Shown in pieces: positions 47,458 through 58,217 of a stretch of DNA of 64,000 bases. This DNA is from Sphingomonadaceae bacterium PASS1 (GTDB lineage: Bacteria > Pseudomonadota > Alphaproteobacteria > Sphingomonadales > Sphingomonadaceae). The notes beneath the pieces are model-generated. The model saw only the letters and a list, made by a program, of their open reading frames with translations. It was not told where the DNA came from and searched no databases. Both the position numbers and the translations under genes were made by a program. Within the stretch, counting starts at the first letter, position 1; every line of letters starts with the position of its first letter. The DNA is taken from assembly GCA_002255985.1 (NCBI GenBank), contig NKIR01000001.1, positions 428,914-492,913 on the forward strand, read 5' to 3'.

Positions 47458-47580
47458 GCGTTACATCCGCGATTACAGCAGAGCAGATTTCGCAGGCAGG
47501 GAACATTCCTCACTTATTGGTGTTTACGGGATGGCCACAATTTCCCAATTTTAAATGGCGTTACACTTGCCATGTAACGC
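47458..47580. promoter_or_regulatory. Repeated octamer and perfect inverted repeat upstream of the regulator
   Basis: GCGTTACA-N7-TGTAACGC at 47558-47580 is a perfect palindrome with 8-bp arms. The same octamer GCGTTACA occurs once more exactly 100 bp earlier (47458-47465). Both lie in the 357-bp region between the divergent GAF and regulator genes. No coding sequence is apparent in this region. A DNA-binding protein site is a reasonable guess; the protein is unknown. Confidence 0.5.
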
Positions 47581-47640
47581 TACGAAAAGTGCAGGCTTCA
47601 TAAACCTGTTGTAAAGCGCCTGCGTCGCGGGAGAATTTCA

Positions 47641-49443
47641 ATTAATTTCGATAGTGAAAATCCAGATCCGATATTTGCTATCAGGGTCAAGGCGGAGAGC
47701 GTTGCTGTTTTAGCCGCCCCCGCGTTCCAACGCTCCCCAGTGTTGTCGGGCTTGCTGCGCTATTTGATTGACGAAACCATTGCCGGCCGTGCTGCAACAT
47801 TGAAATCGTTCATCATCGCGGTTGACGCGCTTGGCCGTAAGGAAAATTTTGATTCCGCATCGGACAGTTCTGCACGGGTCCAAATGGGCCGTCTGAGAAA
47901 GGCACTGGAAAGCTATTATCGCCACAATGAAGCTGTCGATGGTGAATGCCTGTATTTGCAGCCCGGATCATATATTGTCCGGCGCGCACCTTTGTCGGTC
48001 GCCTATCCCGATTTACACCGGTTAATGCCCGATAACCCGGCACCCGCAATTTCGGACCGCGAAGCTGGAAACGACGCTTCGCCTCTTCGGAAGTCTACGC
48101 GAGCGCAACAGGCATTTCAAACTTTGGCGCGATTTATCCGCCACCCGTATATCCTTGGGACCATAGTTTTGGGCAGCATGCTATTTGGCGTGGCGTTGAT
48201 CGAAACGTGGCAAAACCGTCCGAGCAACGATTCCACTTACTACAGCCCTGTTCTTGAAATCATCCCCATTGAAAGCGGCGATGCCGCAAACGCGAAGCGA
48301 ACGACCCGGCTTATCACAAGTTTATTGGCCGATGACCTCAGCCGGTTTTCGACTGCACGCGTTCGCCTAAGCGGGAACACGTCGTCCGCAGAAAAAGAGG
48401 CGAGTGCGGGCAATTTATACCGGCTATATTCGCGGCTTGGCACCGCCAGCGACGATACGTTCACACTCTATCTGAACATTGATGATGCGCGCAATAATGT
48501 GCTTATCTGGTCGCGGATCGTTGTCCTTCCCCGCAAGCTTGAAGACGCAAAGGCTCTTCTTGTTCCTGTTATGGGTGAAATCAACGGCCCACAGGGCATC
48601 ATAGCGTCGCAGGAATTCGTTTTGGCCCGCGCATCGAACGCCGGCGGATATCCCTGCCTTTTAAACTATTTTGAATTTGCGCGTTCACCCCAGAAAAATC
48701 TGGAAGATCGCGTTGCAGACTGTTTGAAGAAACCCGTCAAAGAACAGACGCTCGTCGCAACCCTGCTTGGCGTGCGCGGTATGTTTGAAATTGATCGCAG
48801 CTCTGCCGCCAATGATATGGATGCAGCGGCCAAAAACGGGCTCGTGTTTGCCCGTTCGGCAATTGCAGCGCGCCCTGATGATGGTTGGGCCAATTTCGCC
48901 ATGGCGCGATTATCCTATGTTATCCGGGATTGCGACACCGCCCGGTTTTACACGCAGCGAACGATGAAGGCCAATCCAAACAGCCCGATATTTTCAAGCA
49001 TGCTGTCCGTATTGGCGCCCAATTGCGATTATCCATATGCCGAAGCCTTGCTGGATCAAGCCATCCAGACGCAAAGCCCCTTTAATGCCAAAGGACGCCT
49101 ATTGCTGGTGCTTGGCGCGCTATCCCAAAATAGGCCGGAAAAAATTGGCGAGATATACAACGCAGAACCGCCCTTATCCCGGAATGGCCGATCAATTCAT
49201 TATCTGACAGAAGCGCTGATTTCCGCATCAACGGATGACCGGGCCGAATCCGCCCGGAACTGGGCGTTATTTGCAGCCAGCACGTCGACAAGACACGTTA
49301 AAGCGGACCAGAAACTGCGCAACATCATCGCATCCCCCGAATTGCGCGCGCAGGTCATCACCTATTTAACCCAAAAGGGCGTTTTAAACACACGGGGCGA
49401 CATTGCGGCTACCCCAGCCGCTTTGGATACCAAGGGCAATTAA
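47641..49443 (+). CDS. Membrane-anchored winged-helix-type regulator with a TPR-like C-terminal part
   Basis: About 600 residues from an ATT at 47641, or 567 from GTG 47740. The N-terminal domain (VAVLAAPAFQRSPVLSGLLR ... RKENFDSASDSSARVQMGRLRKALESYY) matches the DNA-binding-like domain found at the front of TPR and adenylate cyclase-associated proteins. It begins before the GTG, so the GTG alone would truncate it. No ATG, GTG or TTG occurs in frame upstream as far as the stop at 47575; GGGAGA stands 7 bp before the ATT. One membrane helix (ILGTIVLGSMLFGVALIETW) divides the N-terminal domain from a periplasmic part with helical repeats. ToxR-like topology. Confidence 0.72.
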   Translation: MNFDSENPDPIFAIRVKAESVAVLAAPAFQRSPVLSGLLRYLIDETIAGRAATLKSFIIAVDALGRKENFDSASDSSARVQMGRLRKALESYYRHNEAVDGECLYLQPGSYIVRRAPLSVAYPDLHRLMPDNPAPAISDREAGNDASPLRKSTRAQQAFQTLARFIRHPYILGTIVLGSMLFGVALIETWQNRPSNDSTYYSPVLEIIPIESGDAANAKRTTRLITSLLADDLSRFSTARVRLSGNTSSAEKEASAGNLYRLYSRLGTASDDTFTLYLNIDDARNNVLIWSRIVVLPRKLEDAKALLVPVMGEINGPQGIIASQEFVLARASNAGGYPCLLNYFEFARSPQKNLEDRVADCLKKPVKEQTLVATLLGVRGMFEIDRSSAANDMDAAAKNGLVFARSAIAARPDDGWANFAMARLSYVIRDCDTARFYTQRTMKANPNSPIFSSMLSVLAPNCDYPYAEALLDQAIQTQSPFNAKGRLLLVLGALSQNRPEKIGEIYNAEPPLSRNGRSIHYLTEALISASTDDRAESARNWALFAASTSTRHVKADQKLRNIIASPELRAQVITYLTQKGVLNTRGDIAATPAALDTKGN

Positions 49444-50237
49444 CGCCCGTTGTTGGCAACAATATCCACCGATGTGCCGCCGCCGGGGTGCCGGTTGAAT
49501 GTGATAAAATAGGCGCCGCCATCATTATCGCGCGTGCCGCCCAATATATGTTCTCTGGCACGGATTTGATATTCAGCATTGTATCCCGACTTGCGCGCGC
49601 GGGTATAATAATAATCGACGACATTCTGCATTGATGCCGATGTCGTAAATGTTACCACGCGAATATCGCAAATGCCACCGTCAACACCGCCTGCTTCTTT
49701 CACGCGGCCACGGGGATAGACGGGGAATTCCGGCGGCATCCGTCCTGCCCAGCCCGCACCATATTGCAGTTTCGCATCGCACGTCCCTTTGCCGAGCGCC
49801 ACGCCTTGGTCTGCGGCAAGCCCGCCCAAAGTCACAGCACGCTGGCTTCCGCAATTTGCGCAGTCCTCCGCAGTGACAATGGTGGGCTTTGGCGCGCGCA
49901 TCAGTTTTGCCCCATCCAGAGCCGCAATCGACGCGTCATTGTCATAACCGGTGTCCGGCGGGATAGCGCCCGACAATGGCTTTTCCGCAACCTTCGCCGT
50001 GTTCATATTCGCGCCGTCGGTCAGGTCGGGATCAACAAGGATGCGATCATTCAGCGCAGCATTGAATGCAGGATCGCTTCCGGGGCCGACCAAACTGCTG
50101 TCGCGTTCAGCGACCGCCCCCGCATCGTCGCTGTTTGTCCCGCACGCCGCCAGCGGCAATGCAAGCGAAAGCCCGATAAGCAAGGGCATATTAAGCCGTG
50201 GGAGCGCGCGAATACTACCAGATCCTGTTTTTATCAT
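49440..50237 (-). CDS. Lipoprotein of unknown function
   Basis: 265 residues from ATG 50237. A lipobox is seen in LIGLSLALPLAACGTN. The mature part has an Asp/Ala-rich disordered start, a pair of Cys (AEDCANCGSQ) and a C-terminal domain (YPRGRVKEAGGVDGGICDIRVVTFTTSASMQNVVDYYYTRARKSGY) found in many sphingomonad proteins without a known role. Its stop overlaps the stop of the convergent regulator gene by 4 bp. The 225-bp gap upstream contains a hairpin CCACC-CCAAAA-GGTGG but no gene. Confidence 0.75.
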   Translation of the reverse strand: MIKTGSGSIRALPRLNMPLLIGLSLALPLAACGTNSDDAGAVAERDSSLVGPGSDPAFNAALNDRILVDPDLTDGANMNTAKVAEKPLSGAIPPDTGYDNDASIAALDGAKLMRAPKPTIVTAEDCANCGSQRAVTLGGLAADQGVALGKGTCDAKLQYGAGWAGRMPPEFPVYPRGRVKEAGGVDGGICDIRVVTFTTSASMQNVVDYYYTRARKSGYNAEYQIRAREHILGGTRDNDGGAYFITFNRHPGGGTSVDIVANNGR

Positions 50238-50462
50238 GCGATGACGCTGCGTCCCGCCGCGCCGGAAATCCACCCCAAAAGGTGGTTAACCGCGTCCGTG
50301 CGTGCCATTAACTCCGCCTCGACGGCTGCACTGTGTCAGCGCGGGACATCTCACCAGCGTGGGTTAATCATTTCACCACGCCGCGCGAGCGGACGGAAGT
50401 GTTAGAGCACAAGGCGCGCCTATGTTAAGGACACGGCTGAAATTCTCTCCAAAGGACAGCCC

Positions 50463-50648
50463 ATGATCCCCTTCGTTATGATGACCGACAGTCGCGGCCA
50501 GCGCATATCGGTGAACCCCGAAATCGTCCAATTCGTCCGCACCGCCGACAATGCCGACAACGAATGCCTAATCGTCTTTGGCAAGGACCAGCTTTTGCGC
50601 GTGCGCGGTAGCTTGGACGAGGTTACCGATCTTTTGCGCCAGGGGTAA
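50463..50648 (+). CDS. Small FlbD-like protein
   Basis: 61 residues after AAAGGACAG. The pattern VNPEIVQFVRTADNADNECLIVFGKDQLLRVRGSLDEVTDLL resembles the short FlbD family (a beta hairpin followed by a DEV helix), which in some bacteria sits in flagellar loci. There are no flagellar genes here, so the resemblance is only structural. The 224-bp stretch after it is AT-rich near 50800-50835 and shows no gene. Confidence 0.6.
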   Translation: MIPFVMMTDSRGQRISVNPEIVQFVRTADNADNECLIVFGKDQLLRVRGSLDEVTDLLRQG

Positions 50649-50872
50649 GTGCACGCTGCATTGGAACCCCCAGCCACCCGCGCCGCATCGCGCACACAAC
50701 TGCTATGGCCCAACGCATCAAAAAAGCGCTGCGCAGAATCGGGCAATATTGTCAAAAAGAGGTCACAAGAGGGGAATTTGCGTGCGATATAAACATGATT
50801 GGTTCATTATATAAAATATAATAACCTATATGGAATGTTGCAGGAAAGCGGTTCCTGCGCTATCGGATCGGC

Positions 50873-51145
50873 ATGTCTGCACTTACCCTGACCCCGGAAG
50901 CGATCACCGCGCTGGTGTCCGACCGAAACGAGCTATCGCTGCGCGTGGTGCCGGGGGCAAAGGTGGAAAAGGCGGCGATTGAAAATGGCACACTCAAAAT
51001 CTGTCTCCGCACCGCGCCGGAGGATGGCAAGGCGAACAAGGCCGTGCTGGCCATCTTGGCCAAGCGGTTGGGGATATCGATCAGCCAGTTGGAAATCACC
51101 CGTGGCCAAACTGCGCGCGATAAACGGGTACGGGTAGAGACGTAA
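50873..51145 (+). CDS. DUF167 (YggU family) protein
   Basis: 90 residues: LSLRVVPGAKVEKAAIENGTL ... LRTAPEDGKANKAVLAILAKRLGISISQLEI ... GQTARDKRVRV. This is the complete YggU/DUF167 fold with the conserved P-x-D-G-x-A-N-x-A signature. Function unknown. A truncated copy lies at 52821-53025 in the same orientation. Confidence 0.9.
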   Translation: MSALTLTPEAITALVSDRNELSLRVVPGAKVEKAAIENGTLKICLRTAPEDGKANKAVLAILAKRLGISISQLEITRGQTARDKRVRVET

Positions 51146-51187
51146 GCGAAGGGCTTTCTTGGCCGGGAAAGTGAAAGATCACACTCC

Positions 51188-51287
51188 GTAACCCTGAACT
51201 CGTTTTGGCTTTGCCAGCCTTCGGCCTCGGGGTCTTAATGAGGACCGAGCGCGAAAAAGTAAGACCCTGAAACAAGTTCAGGGTGAC
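51188..51287. repeat. Family-1 palindromic repeat, variant with an extended left arm
   Basis: The right arm (AAGACCCTGAAACAAGTTCA) is standard. The left arm carries an extra block of about 20 bp, GGCTTTGCCAGCCTTCGGC, in place of the core. The same block in inverse orientation appears in the right arm of the copy at 53068-53168. Confidence 0.8.
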
Positions 51288-51323
51288 AAGGATGAGTAAC
51301 GTGCTGCGGTTCAACATCCCCCC

Positions 51324-51351
51324 CGTCATGCTGAACTTGTTTGCATCTTAA
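51324..51351. repeat. Single arm of a family-1 repeat
   Basis: CGTCATGCTGAACTTGTTTG followed by CATCTTAATG. It lacks the second arm and has lost three bases of the TTTCAGCATC core. A decayed copy in the 311-bp gap between the DUF167 gene and the barrel gene. Just after it (about 51407-51440) GGGACGGCTG ... CAGCCGTCCC forms a hairpin suited to terminate the minus-strand barrel gene. Confidence 0.7.
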
Positions 51352-51456
51352 TGTTGCTTAAACTCCCAACGTTGGAAAATCTCCGCACCACGTCAAATAC
51401 GAAGGGACGGCTGATTTTTCACAAACCAGCCGTCCCTTGGTGCGACGCGTTTATTT

Positions 51457-52227
51457 TCAGTAACGAACCGAGACTTGCATTCCACCGCCAAGGTCGGCGC
51501 TGCCATCAGAAAAGCCTGTATAGCTATAACCTTGAAGGCGAAGCGCCTTGCTCAATTCGAAGGTAACAGATGCCGTTGCCTCACTTGTATCTGGCGCTCC
51601 GGCAATTGATCCCTGGCGCCACTCATAATCGAGGCTGATCGCGGTTTTGTTTTTCTTGTAATAAATACCGGCACCACCCAACCACACGTCACGAAGGTTG
51701 AACAGAGCGCTGGAGCCATTGAAACGGCGTCCACCAAAAGCACCGATGCTGACATCACCCATGCTATGCAAAATTTCACCTTGCGCGGTAAAATCGGTGC
51801 TACCGGTGCCCAGGAATTTGCTTTCGGAGGCAGTCGGCAATTTCACCTTTCCAACCGCATCGAAATAGGTGCTGCCACCCAAAAAGATGCTGTAACCAGC
51901 TGTAAGGTTTACGTCGCCTAGCCCGCTGCGCGAAACAACTTGGCCACCAGGGGTACCAGTGGTCACACCCCCGTCACCGGGGATGAAACCAGAAGGCCCT
52001 TTTACATCTACCCAAGACGTTGATGCGCGCACGTAGAAGTTCTCAGCTTGATATTTAACCGCGACGGGTACCGCCAAATAATCGGTATTGACCGTATCTC
52101 CATAATCTCCGCTGGAATAATCGACCCCGGTGCTGATTTGCAGATACGGCTCCGCCATTGCAGGCGACGCGACGAATGTTGCAGACGGCACAGCGGCCAC
52201 AAGCAGAAATGTCTTAAACTTACGCAT
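51457..52227 (-). CDS. Outer-membrane beta-barrel protein of unknown function
   Basis: 256 residues from ATG 52227, which has GGAG upstream. Signal peptide MRKFKTFLLVAAVPSATFVASPAMA. The mature part consists of alternating amphipathic strands (YLQISTGVDYSSGDYG; FYVRASTSWVDVKG; TYFDAVGKVKLPT) and ends with the aromatic beta-signal MQVSVRY. Probably an eight- to twelve-stranded barrel. It is 100 bp downstream of the charged-repeat gene and may be its partner. Confidence 0.75.
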   Translation of the reverse strand: MRKFKTFLLVAAVPSATFVASPAMAEPYLQISTGVDYSSGDYGDTVNTDYLAVPVAVKYQAENFYVRASTSWVDVKGPSGFIPGDGGVTTGTPGGQVVSRSGLGDVNLTAGYSIFLGGSTYFDAVGKVKLPTASESKFLGTGSTDFTAQGEILHSMGDVSIGAFGGRRFNGSSALFNLRDVWLGGAGIYYKKNKTAISLDYEWRQGSIAGAPDTSEATASVTFELSKALRLQGYSYTGFSDGSADLGGGMQVSVRY

Positions 52228-52327
52228 TGATATCTCCGGTATTATTTTCATTCAAACGCCGTGTGATGATGACGAAATTTCACACGGCGCGAATTATTTG
52301 ACAGTTCAGATCTAACCGAAGCGATGC

Positions 52328-52720
52328 TCAGCCCGACTTTTCTGGCTTCTCTGGCTTCTCTGGCTTCTCGGGCTTCTCTGCCTTTTCAGGCTTTTCTGGC
52401 TTCTCTGCCTTTTCAGGCTTCTCTGGCTTCTCTGCCTTCTCTGCCTTCTCTGCCTTCTCTGGCTTTTCTGCTCTCTCAGCACGCTCTGCACGTTCTTCGC
52501 GCTCAGGACGCTCGGCGCGTTCTTCCCGTTCAGCGCGCTCAGCGCGTTCTTCTCGCTCGGCGCGCTCAGCGCGTTCTTCTTCAGTATCTTCGCGATTTAC
52601 GACCGAACTCTTGCTTGCGCTATCGTCAGATCCAGACGTGCCCGTGGTCTGAGCCGACAGACCGGTCATGCCACCAATTGCCACAACGGCAGCCGTGCTG
52701 GCGATTATAAGTTTTTTCAT
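52328..52720 (-). CDS. Exported charged-repeat protein (A/P-E-R/K triplets)
   Basis: 130 residues. Signal peptide MKKLIIASTAAVVAIGGMTG...A, then a short Ser/Asp-rich part, then about 80 residues made of triplets [A/P]-E-[R/K]. They group into 9-residue units: AERAEREER (three times with small changes), then AEKPEKPEK (three or more). The first half should form a stiff single helix with E-R salt bridges; the second half, with Pro every third residue, should be extended. This recalls the EP/KP linkers of TonB but there is no recognisable binding domain. Composition differs sharply from neighbours. Confidence 0.75.
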   Translation of the reverse strand: MKKLIIASTAAVVAIGGMTGLSAQTTGTSGSDDSASKSSVVNREDTEEERAERAEREERAERAEREERAERPEREERAERAERAEKPEKAEKAEKAEKPEKPEKAEKPEKPEKAEKPEKPEKPEKPEKSG

Positions 52721-52820
52721 TTGGAATACCTTCGTTTAAAATTCTCGGATCAGATACCGCCTATTAGTTAACAATTCGTTAACCCCGAATTAAGGCGAAA
52801 ATTTAGGGATGTAGCATCAA

Positions 52821-53025
52821 GCGTGGCGTTGCGGGGGCAAAGGTGGAAAAGGCCGCGATTGAAAACGGCGCACTCAAAATCTGGCTCCGCACCGCGCCGG
52901 AGGATGGCAGGGCAAACAAGGCCGTGCTGGCCATCTTGGCAAAGCCGTTGAGGATATCGGTTAACCAGTTGGAAATCACCCACGGCCAAACGGCGCGGGA
53001 CAAACGGGTGCGGGTTTTGGTGTGA
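52821..53025 (+). pseudogene. 5'-truncated second copy of the DUF167 gene
   Basis: The 205-bp stretch repeats the 3' two thirds of the gene at 50873-51145: GAKVEKAAIENGALKIWLRT ... QLEITHGQTARDKRVRVLV. The first 24 or so residues are missing and no start in a proper context is present, although a GTG at 52843 would give 60 residues. The homology continues beyond the stop through a family-1 repeat, so the duplicated unit is about 340 bp. Confidence 0.75.
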
Positions 53026-53067
53026 GGGGCCGCCTCTCTTCGCCGGGAAAGTGAAACATCACTCTCC

Positions 53068-53168
53068 GTCACCCTGAACTTGTTTCAGGGTCTTAATTCT
53101 GCACCGCGCGCGAAAAAGTAAGACCCGGGAGCCCAAGGCTGGCAAAGCCAAAACAAGTTCAAGGTGAT
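53068..53168. repeat. Family-1 palindromic repeat, variant with an extended right arm
   Basis: The left arm is standard (GTCACCCTGAACTTGTTTCA). The right arm has the additional CCCAAGGCTGGCAAAGCC block, which is the inverse of the block in the left arm of the 51188 copy. It follows the truncated DUF167 copy in the same arrangement as around the intact gene. Confidence 0.8.
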
Positions 53169-53202
53169 GAGGAGGGGTGTAACATGGCCCGCCGCCGCGA
53201 CG

Positions 53203-53316
53203 CCCCTTCACCCCTTCACCCCTTCACCCCTTCCCCACCGCCCCTTCGCTACTTCGCTACTTCGTGCCTTCGTGCCTTCGTACCTTCGTACCTTCGTACC
53301 TTCGTACCTTCGTGCG
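53203..53316. repeat. Octamer microsatellite
   Basis: A run of 8-bp units all containing CTTC or TTCG: CCCCTTCA three times, TTCGCTAC twice, TTCGTGCC twice and TTCGTACC four times, with small interruptions. It sits 230 bp upstream of acnA in the 519-bp gap after the truncated DUF167 copy. The rest of the gap (53317-53544) has a CCACC..GGTGG hairpin near 53440 and no gene that I can support. Confidence 0.85.
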
Positions 53317-53544
53317 CCAAAATACCCCCCGCCACCAACCGGCAATTTTCCCCGTCGCCACCTTGCACCCCCACCCCATCCGCGCTAAGGCGCGGCCAGT
53401 AAACGAATCTCCCGCTTTTACGCTGGTTTGACGCCCCCTCCACCACCCTGTGGGTGGTCCTCCTCCCCGGTTCGGGGCGGTTCATTGGGAAGGACGCCAT
53501 CCCCATCCGGCCAAAAGCCTTAATTTTGAAGGGGTAGTACCAAC

Positions 53545-56220
<2,676 letters not shown>

Positions 56221-56310
56221 ACCGCCCCGTTACATTCTGGCTAAGACCGACAGCGCGCCGCCTGCAAATGCGGCGCGTCCGTACAGATGCACAACGCGCG
56301 ACGGTGTGGC

Positions 56311-56337
56311 GTTATCCTGAACTAAGTTCAGGATAAC
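56311..56337. terminator. Family-1-type hairpin between acnA and mccA
   Basis: GTTATCCTGAA-CTAAG-TTCAGGATAAC is a perfect 11-bp-arm hairpin between two convergent genes. It contains the CCTGAA..TTCAGG core of family 1. No T-tract follows, so termination is only suggested by position. Confidence 0.6.
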
Positions 56338-56351
56338 GAGACGTTTGTCCG

Positions 56352-58217
56352 TTATTCCAACGCCTCGATCCGTACCAACAAAGCCTCGACCTGCACCTGC
56401 GCGCCGGCTTCTGCGTTGAGTTCGGCCACAACGCCGTCGAACGGGGCGGTGAGGCTGTGTTCCATCTTCATCGCTTCTAGCGTGAGGAGTTTCTGACCCT
56501 TCGTCACGACATCGCCCGCCGCGACGTCCACGGCGATGATCCGGCCCGGCATGGGTGAGAGTATTGCACCATCTCCCAGCGCACTGATCCCCGACCCACG
56601 CGGTTCGGCCAAAACATAACGGCGCGCAAAGCCATCGGCAAAGGCAAGCACATCAGCTGTTGGCGCATCGGCCTCAACCTCGTCAAACGACACAACATAC
56701 GTTTGGCCACTGTCGTCCAGCAACCGCGCCTCGGCGCGTGGTCCAGCATTGAGCCGGAACCCAAGCGTTGCGCTAAATGGGCCTTCGCCCGGACTTGCGC
56801 ATAGCAACGCGGCTGCCGCGGCAAGCTCTTCGCTTTCGGGTGCAGGTGGAAGGACTAAGGAATCGACTTCGCGTGCGATGAGACCAGTGTCGACGTCACC
56901 TTCGCCAAATTCAGCCAGGTCCAACAGGCGACCCAGAAAGCCTGCATTGGTCTTTACGGGCCAAACTTCGGTGCCATCGATGCCGTCACGCAACGCGGCG
57001 ATCGCTTCGTCGCGTGTATCTCCGTGCGCAATCAGCTTTGCGATCATCGGATCGTAAAACGGGGAGACCTCTCCGCCCTGCTGAACACCTGTATCGATGC
57101 GCAGCTCGTCCGGGAATGCCAGATGGTCGAGCGAGCCGATGGATGGCAAAAAGCCAGTTGCCGGATTTTCAGCATAGAGCCGCGCTTCCATTGCCCAGCC
57201 ATTGATGCTCAGTTCGTCCTGCCGCAACGGCAACGCCTCGCCGCTCGCCACGCGCAACTGCCATTCGACGAGATCGACGCCGGTGATTTCCTCGGTCACG
57301 GGGTGTTCGACCTGTAACCGCGTGTTCATTTCCATGAACCAGATGCGGTCGGCGCGCAGGCCTTCTGAGGCGTCCGCGATGAACTCGATTGTACCTGCCC
57401 CGACATAATCGACCGCCTTGGCCGCCTTCACCGCCGCTGCGCAAAGCTGTTCGCGCGTTACTTCGTCCATTCCCGGCGCGGGGGCTTCTTCGATCACCTT
57501 CTGGTGGCGACGTTGCAGCGAACAATCTCGTTCGAAAAGATGAACAATATTGCCATGCGTGTCGCCAAACACCTGCACCTCAATATGGCGCGGGCGCTGG
57601 ATATACTTCTCGATCAGCACATGGGCGTTGCCGAACGAAGCGGTAGCCTCACGCTGGCAAGAGGCGAGCGCGTCGGTAAACTCAGCTGCGTCATCGACCT
57701 TGCGCATCCCCTTGCCGCCGCCGCCCGCGACTGCCTTGATGAGCACCGGATAACCGATCTCGGCGGCTTGCTGCCCAAGGAACGCCGGGTCTTGATTTGC
57801 ACCCATATAGCCGGGGGTAACGGGTACGCCCGCCTCTGCCATCAATGTCTTGGCCGCATCTTTCAGCCCCATTGCGGTGATGCTGGCCGGCGCCGGCCCG
57901 ACCCAGATTAGGCTAGCGTCGATCACGGCCTGCGCAAATTCCGCGTTTTCGGAAAGAAAGCCATAGCCCGGATGGATTGCGTCCGCTCCGCTGGCTTTGG
58001 CTGCGGCGATGATCTTCTCACCCACCAGATAGCTCTCACGCGCCGCCGACGGACCGATATGCAACGCCTCATCGGCTTGCTGCACATGCAGCGCCTTGGC
58101 ATCGGCATCCGAATAGACCGCAACTGTGCGGATACCCATGGCTCGGGCCGTGCGGATGATCCGGCAAGCAATTTCGCCACGGTTGGCGATCAGGAGGGAT
58201 TTGATCATCTGACTCAC
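56352..58217 (-). CDS. mccA: Acyl-CoA carboxylase biotin-carrying alpha subunit (methylcrotonyl-CoA carboxylase type)
   Basis: 621 residues. Biotin carboxylase domain: [22 protein letters not shown], the ATP-grasp [14 protein letters not shown], and [25 protein letters not shown]. The C-terminal biotin carrier domain has [10 protein letters not shown] with the biotinylated Lys. The size fits MCC or propionyl-CoA carboxylase alpha; the beta partner points to MCC. It acts in leucine breakdown. GTG start, with GTGA overlap with mccB. Confidence 0.9.
   Translation of the reverse strand: MSQMIKSLLIANRGEIACRIIRTARAMGIRTVAVYSDADAKALHVQQADEALHIGPSAARESYLVGEKIIAAAKASGADAIHPGYGFLSENAEFAQAVIDASLIWVGPAPASITAMGLKDAAKTLMAEAGVPVTPGYMGANQDPAFLGQQAAEIGYPVLIKAVAGGGGKGMRKVDDAAEFTDALASCQREATASFGNAHVLIEKYIQRPRHIEVQVFGDTHGNIVHLFERDCSLQRRHQKVIEEAPAPGMDEVTREQLCAAAVKAAKAVDYVGAGTIEFIADASEGLRADRIWFMEMNTRLQVEHPVTEEITGVDLVEWQLRVASGEALPLRQDELSINGWAMEARLYAENPATGFLPSIGSLDHLAFPDELRIDTGVQQGGEVSPFYDPMIAKLIAHGDTRDEAIAALRDGIDGTEVWPVKTNAGFLGRLLDLAEFGEGDVDTGLIAREVDSLVLPPAPESEELAAAAALLCASPGEGPFSATLGFRLNAGPRAEARLLDDSGQTYVVSFDEVEADAPTADVLAFADGFARRYVLAEPRGSGISALGDGAILSPMPGRIIAVDVAAGDVVTKGQKLLTLEAMKMEHSLTAPFDGVVAELNAEAGAQVQVEALLVRIEALE

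Noticed and set aside
52328-52720. CRISPR-like or non-coding tandem DNA
   Set aside because: The 9-bp repeats keep one frame with a signal peptide and proper start, so a coding gene explains them better.
53184-53402. Frames through the octamer microsatellite
   Set aside because: They consist of repeated FVPSYLRT-like text derived only from the microsatellite and lack a coding context.
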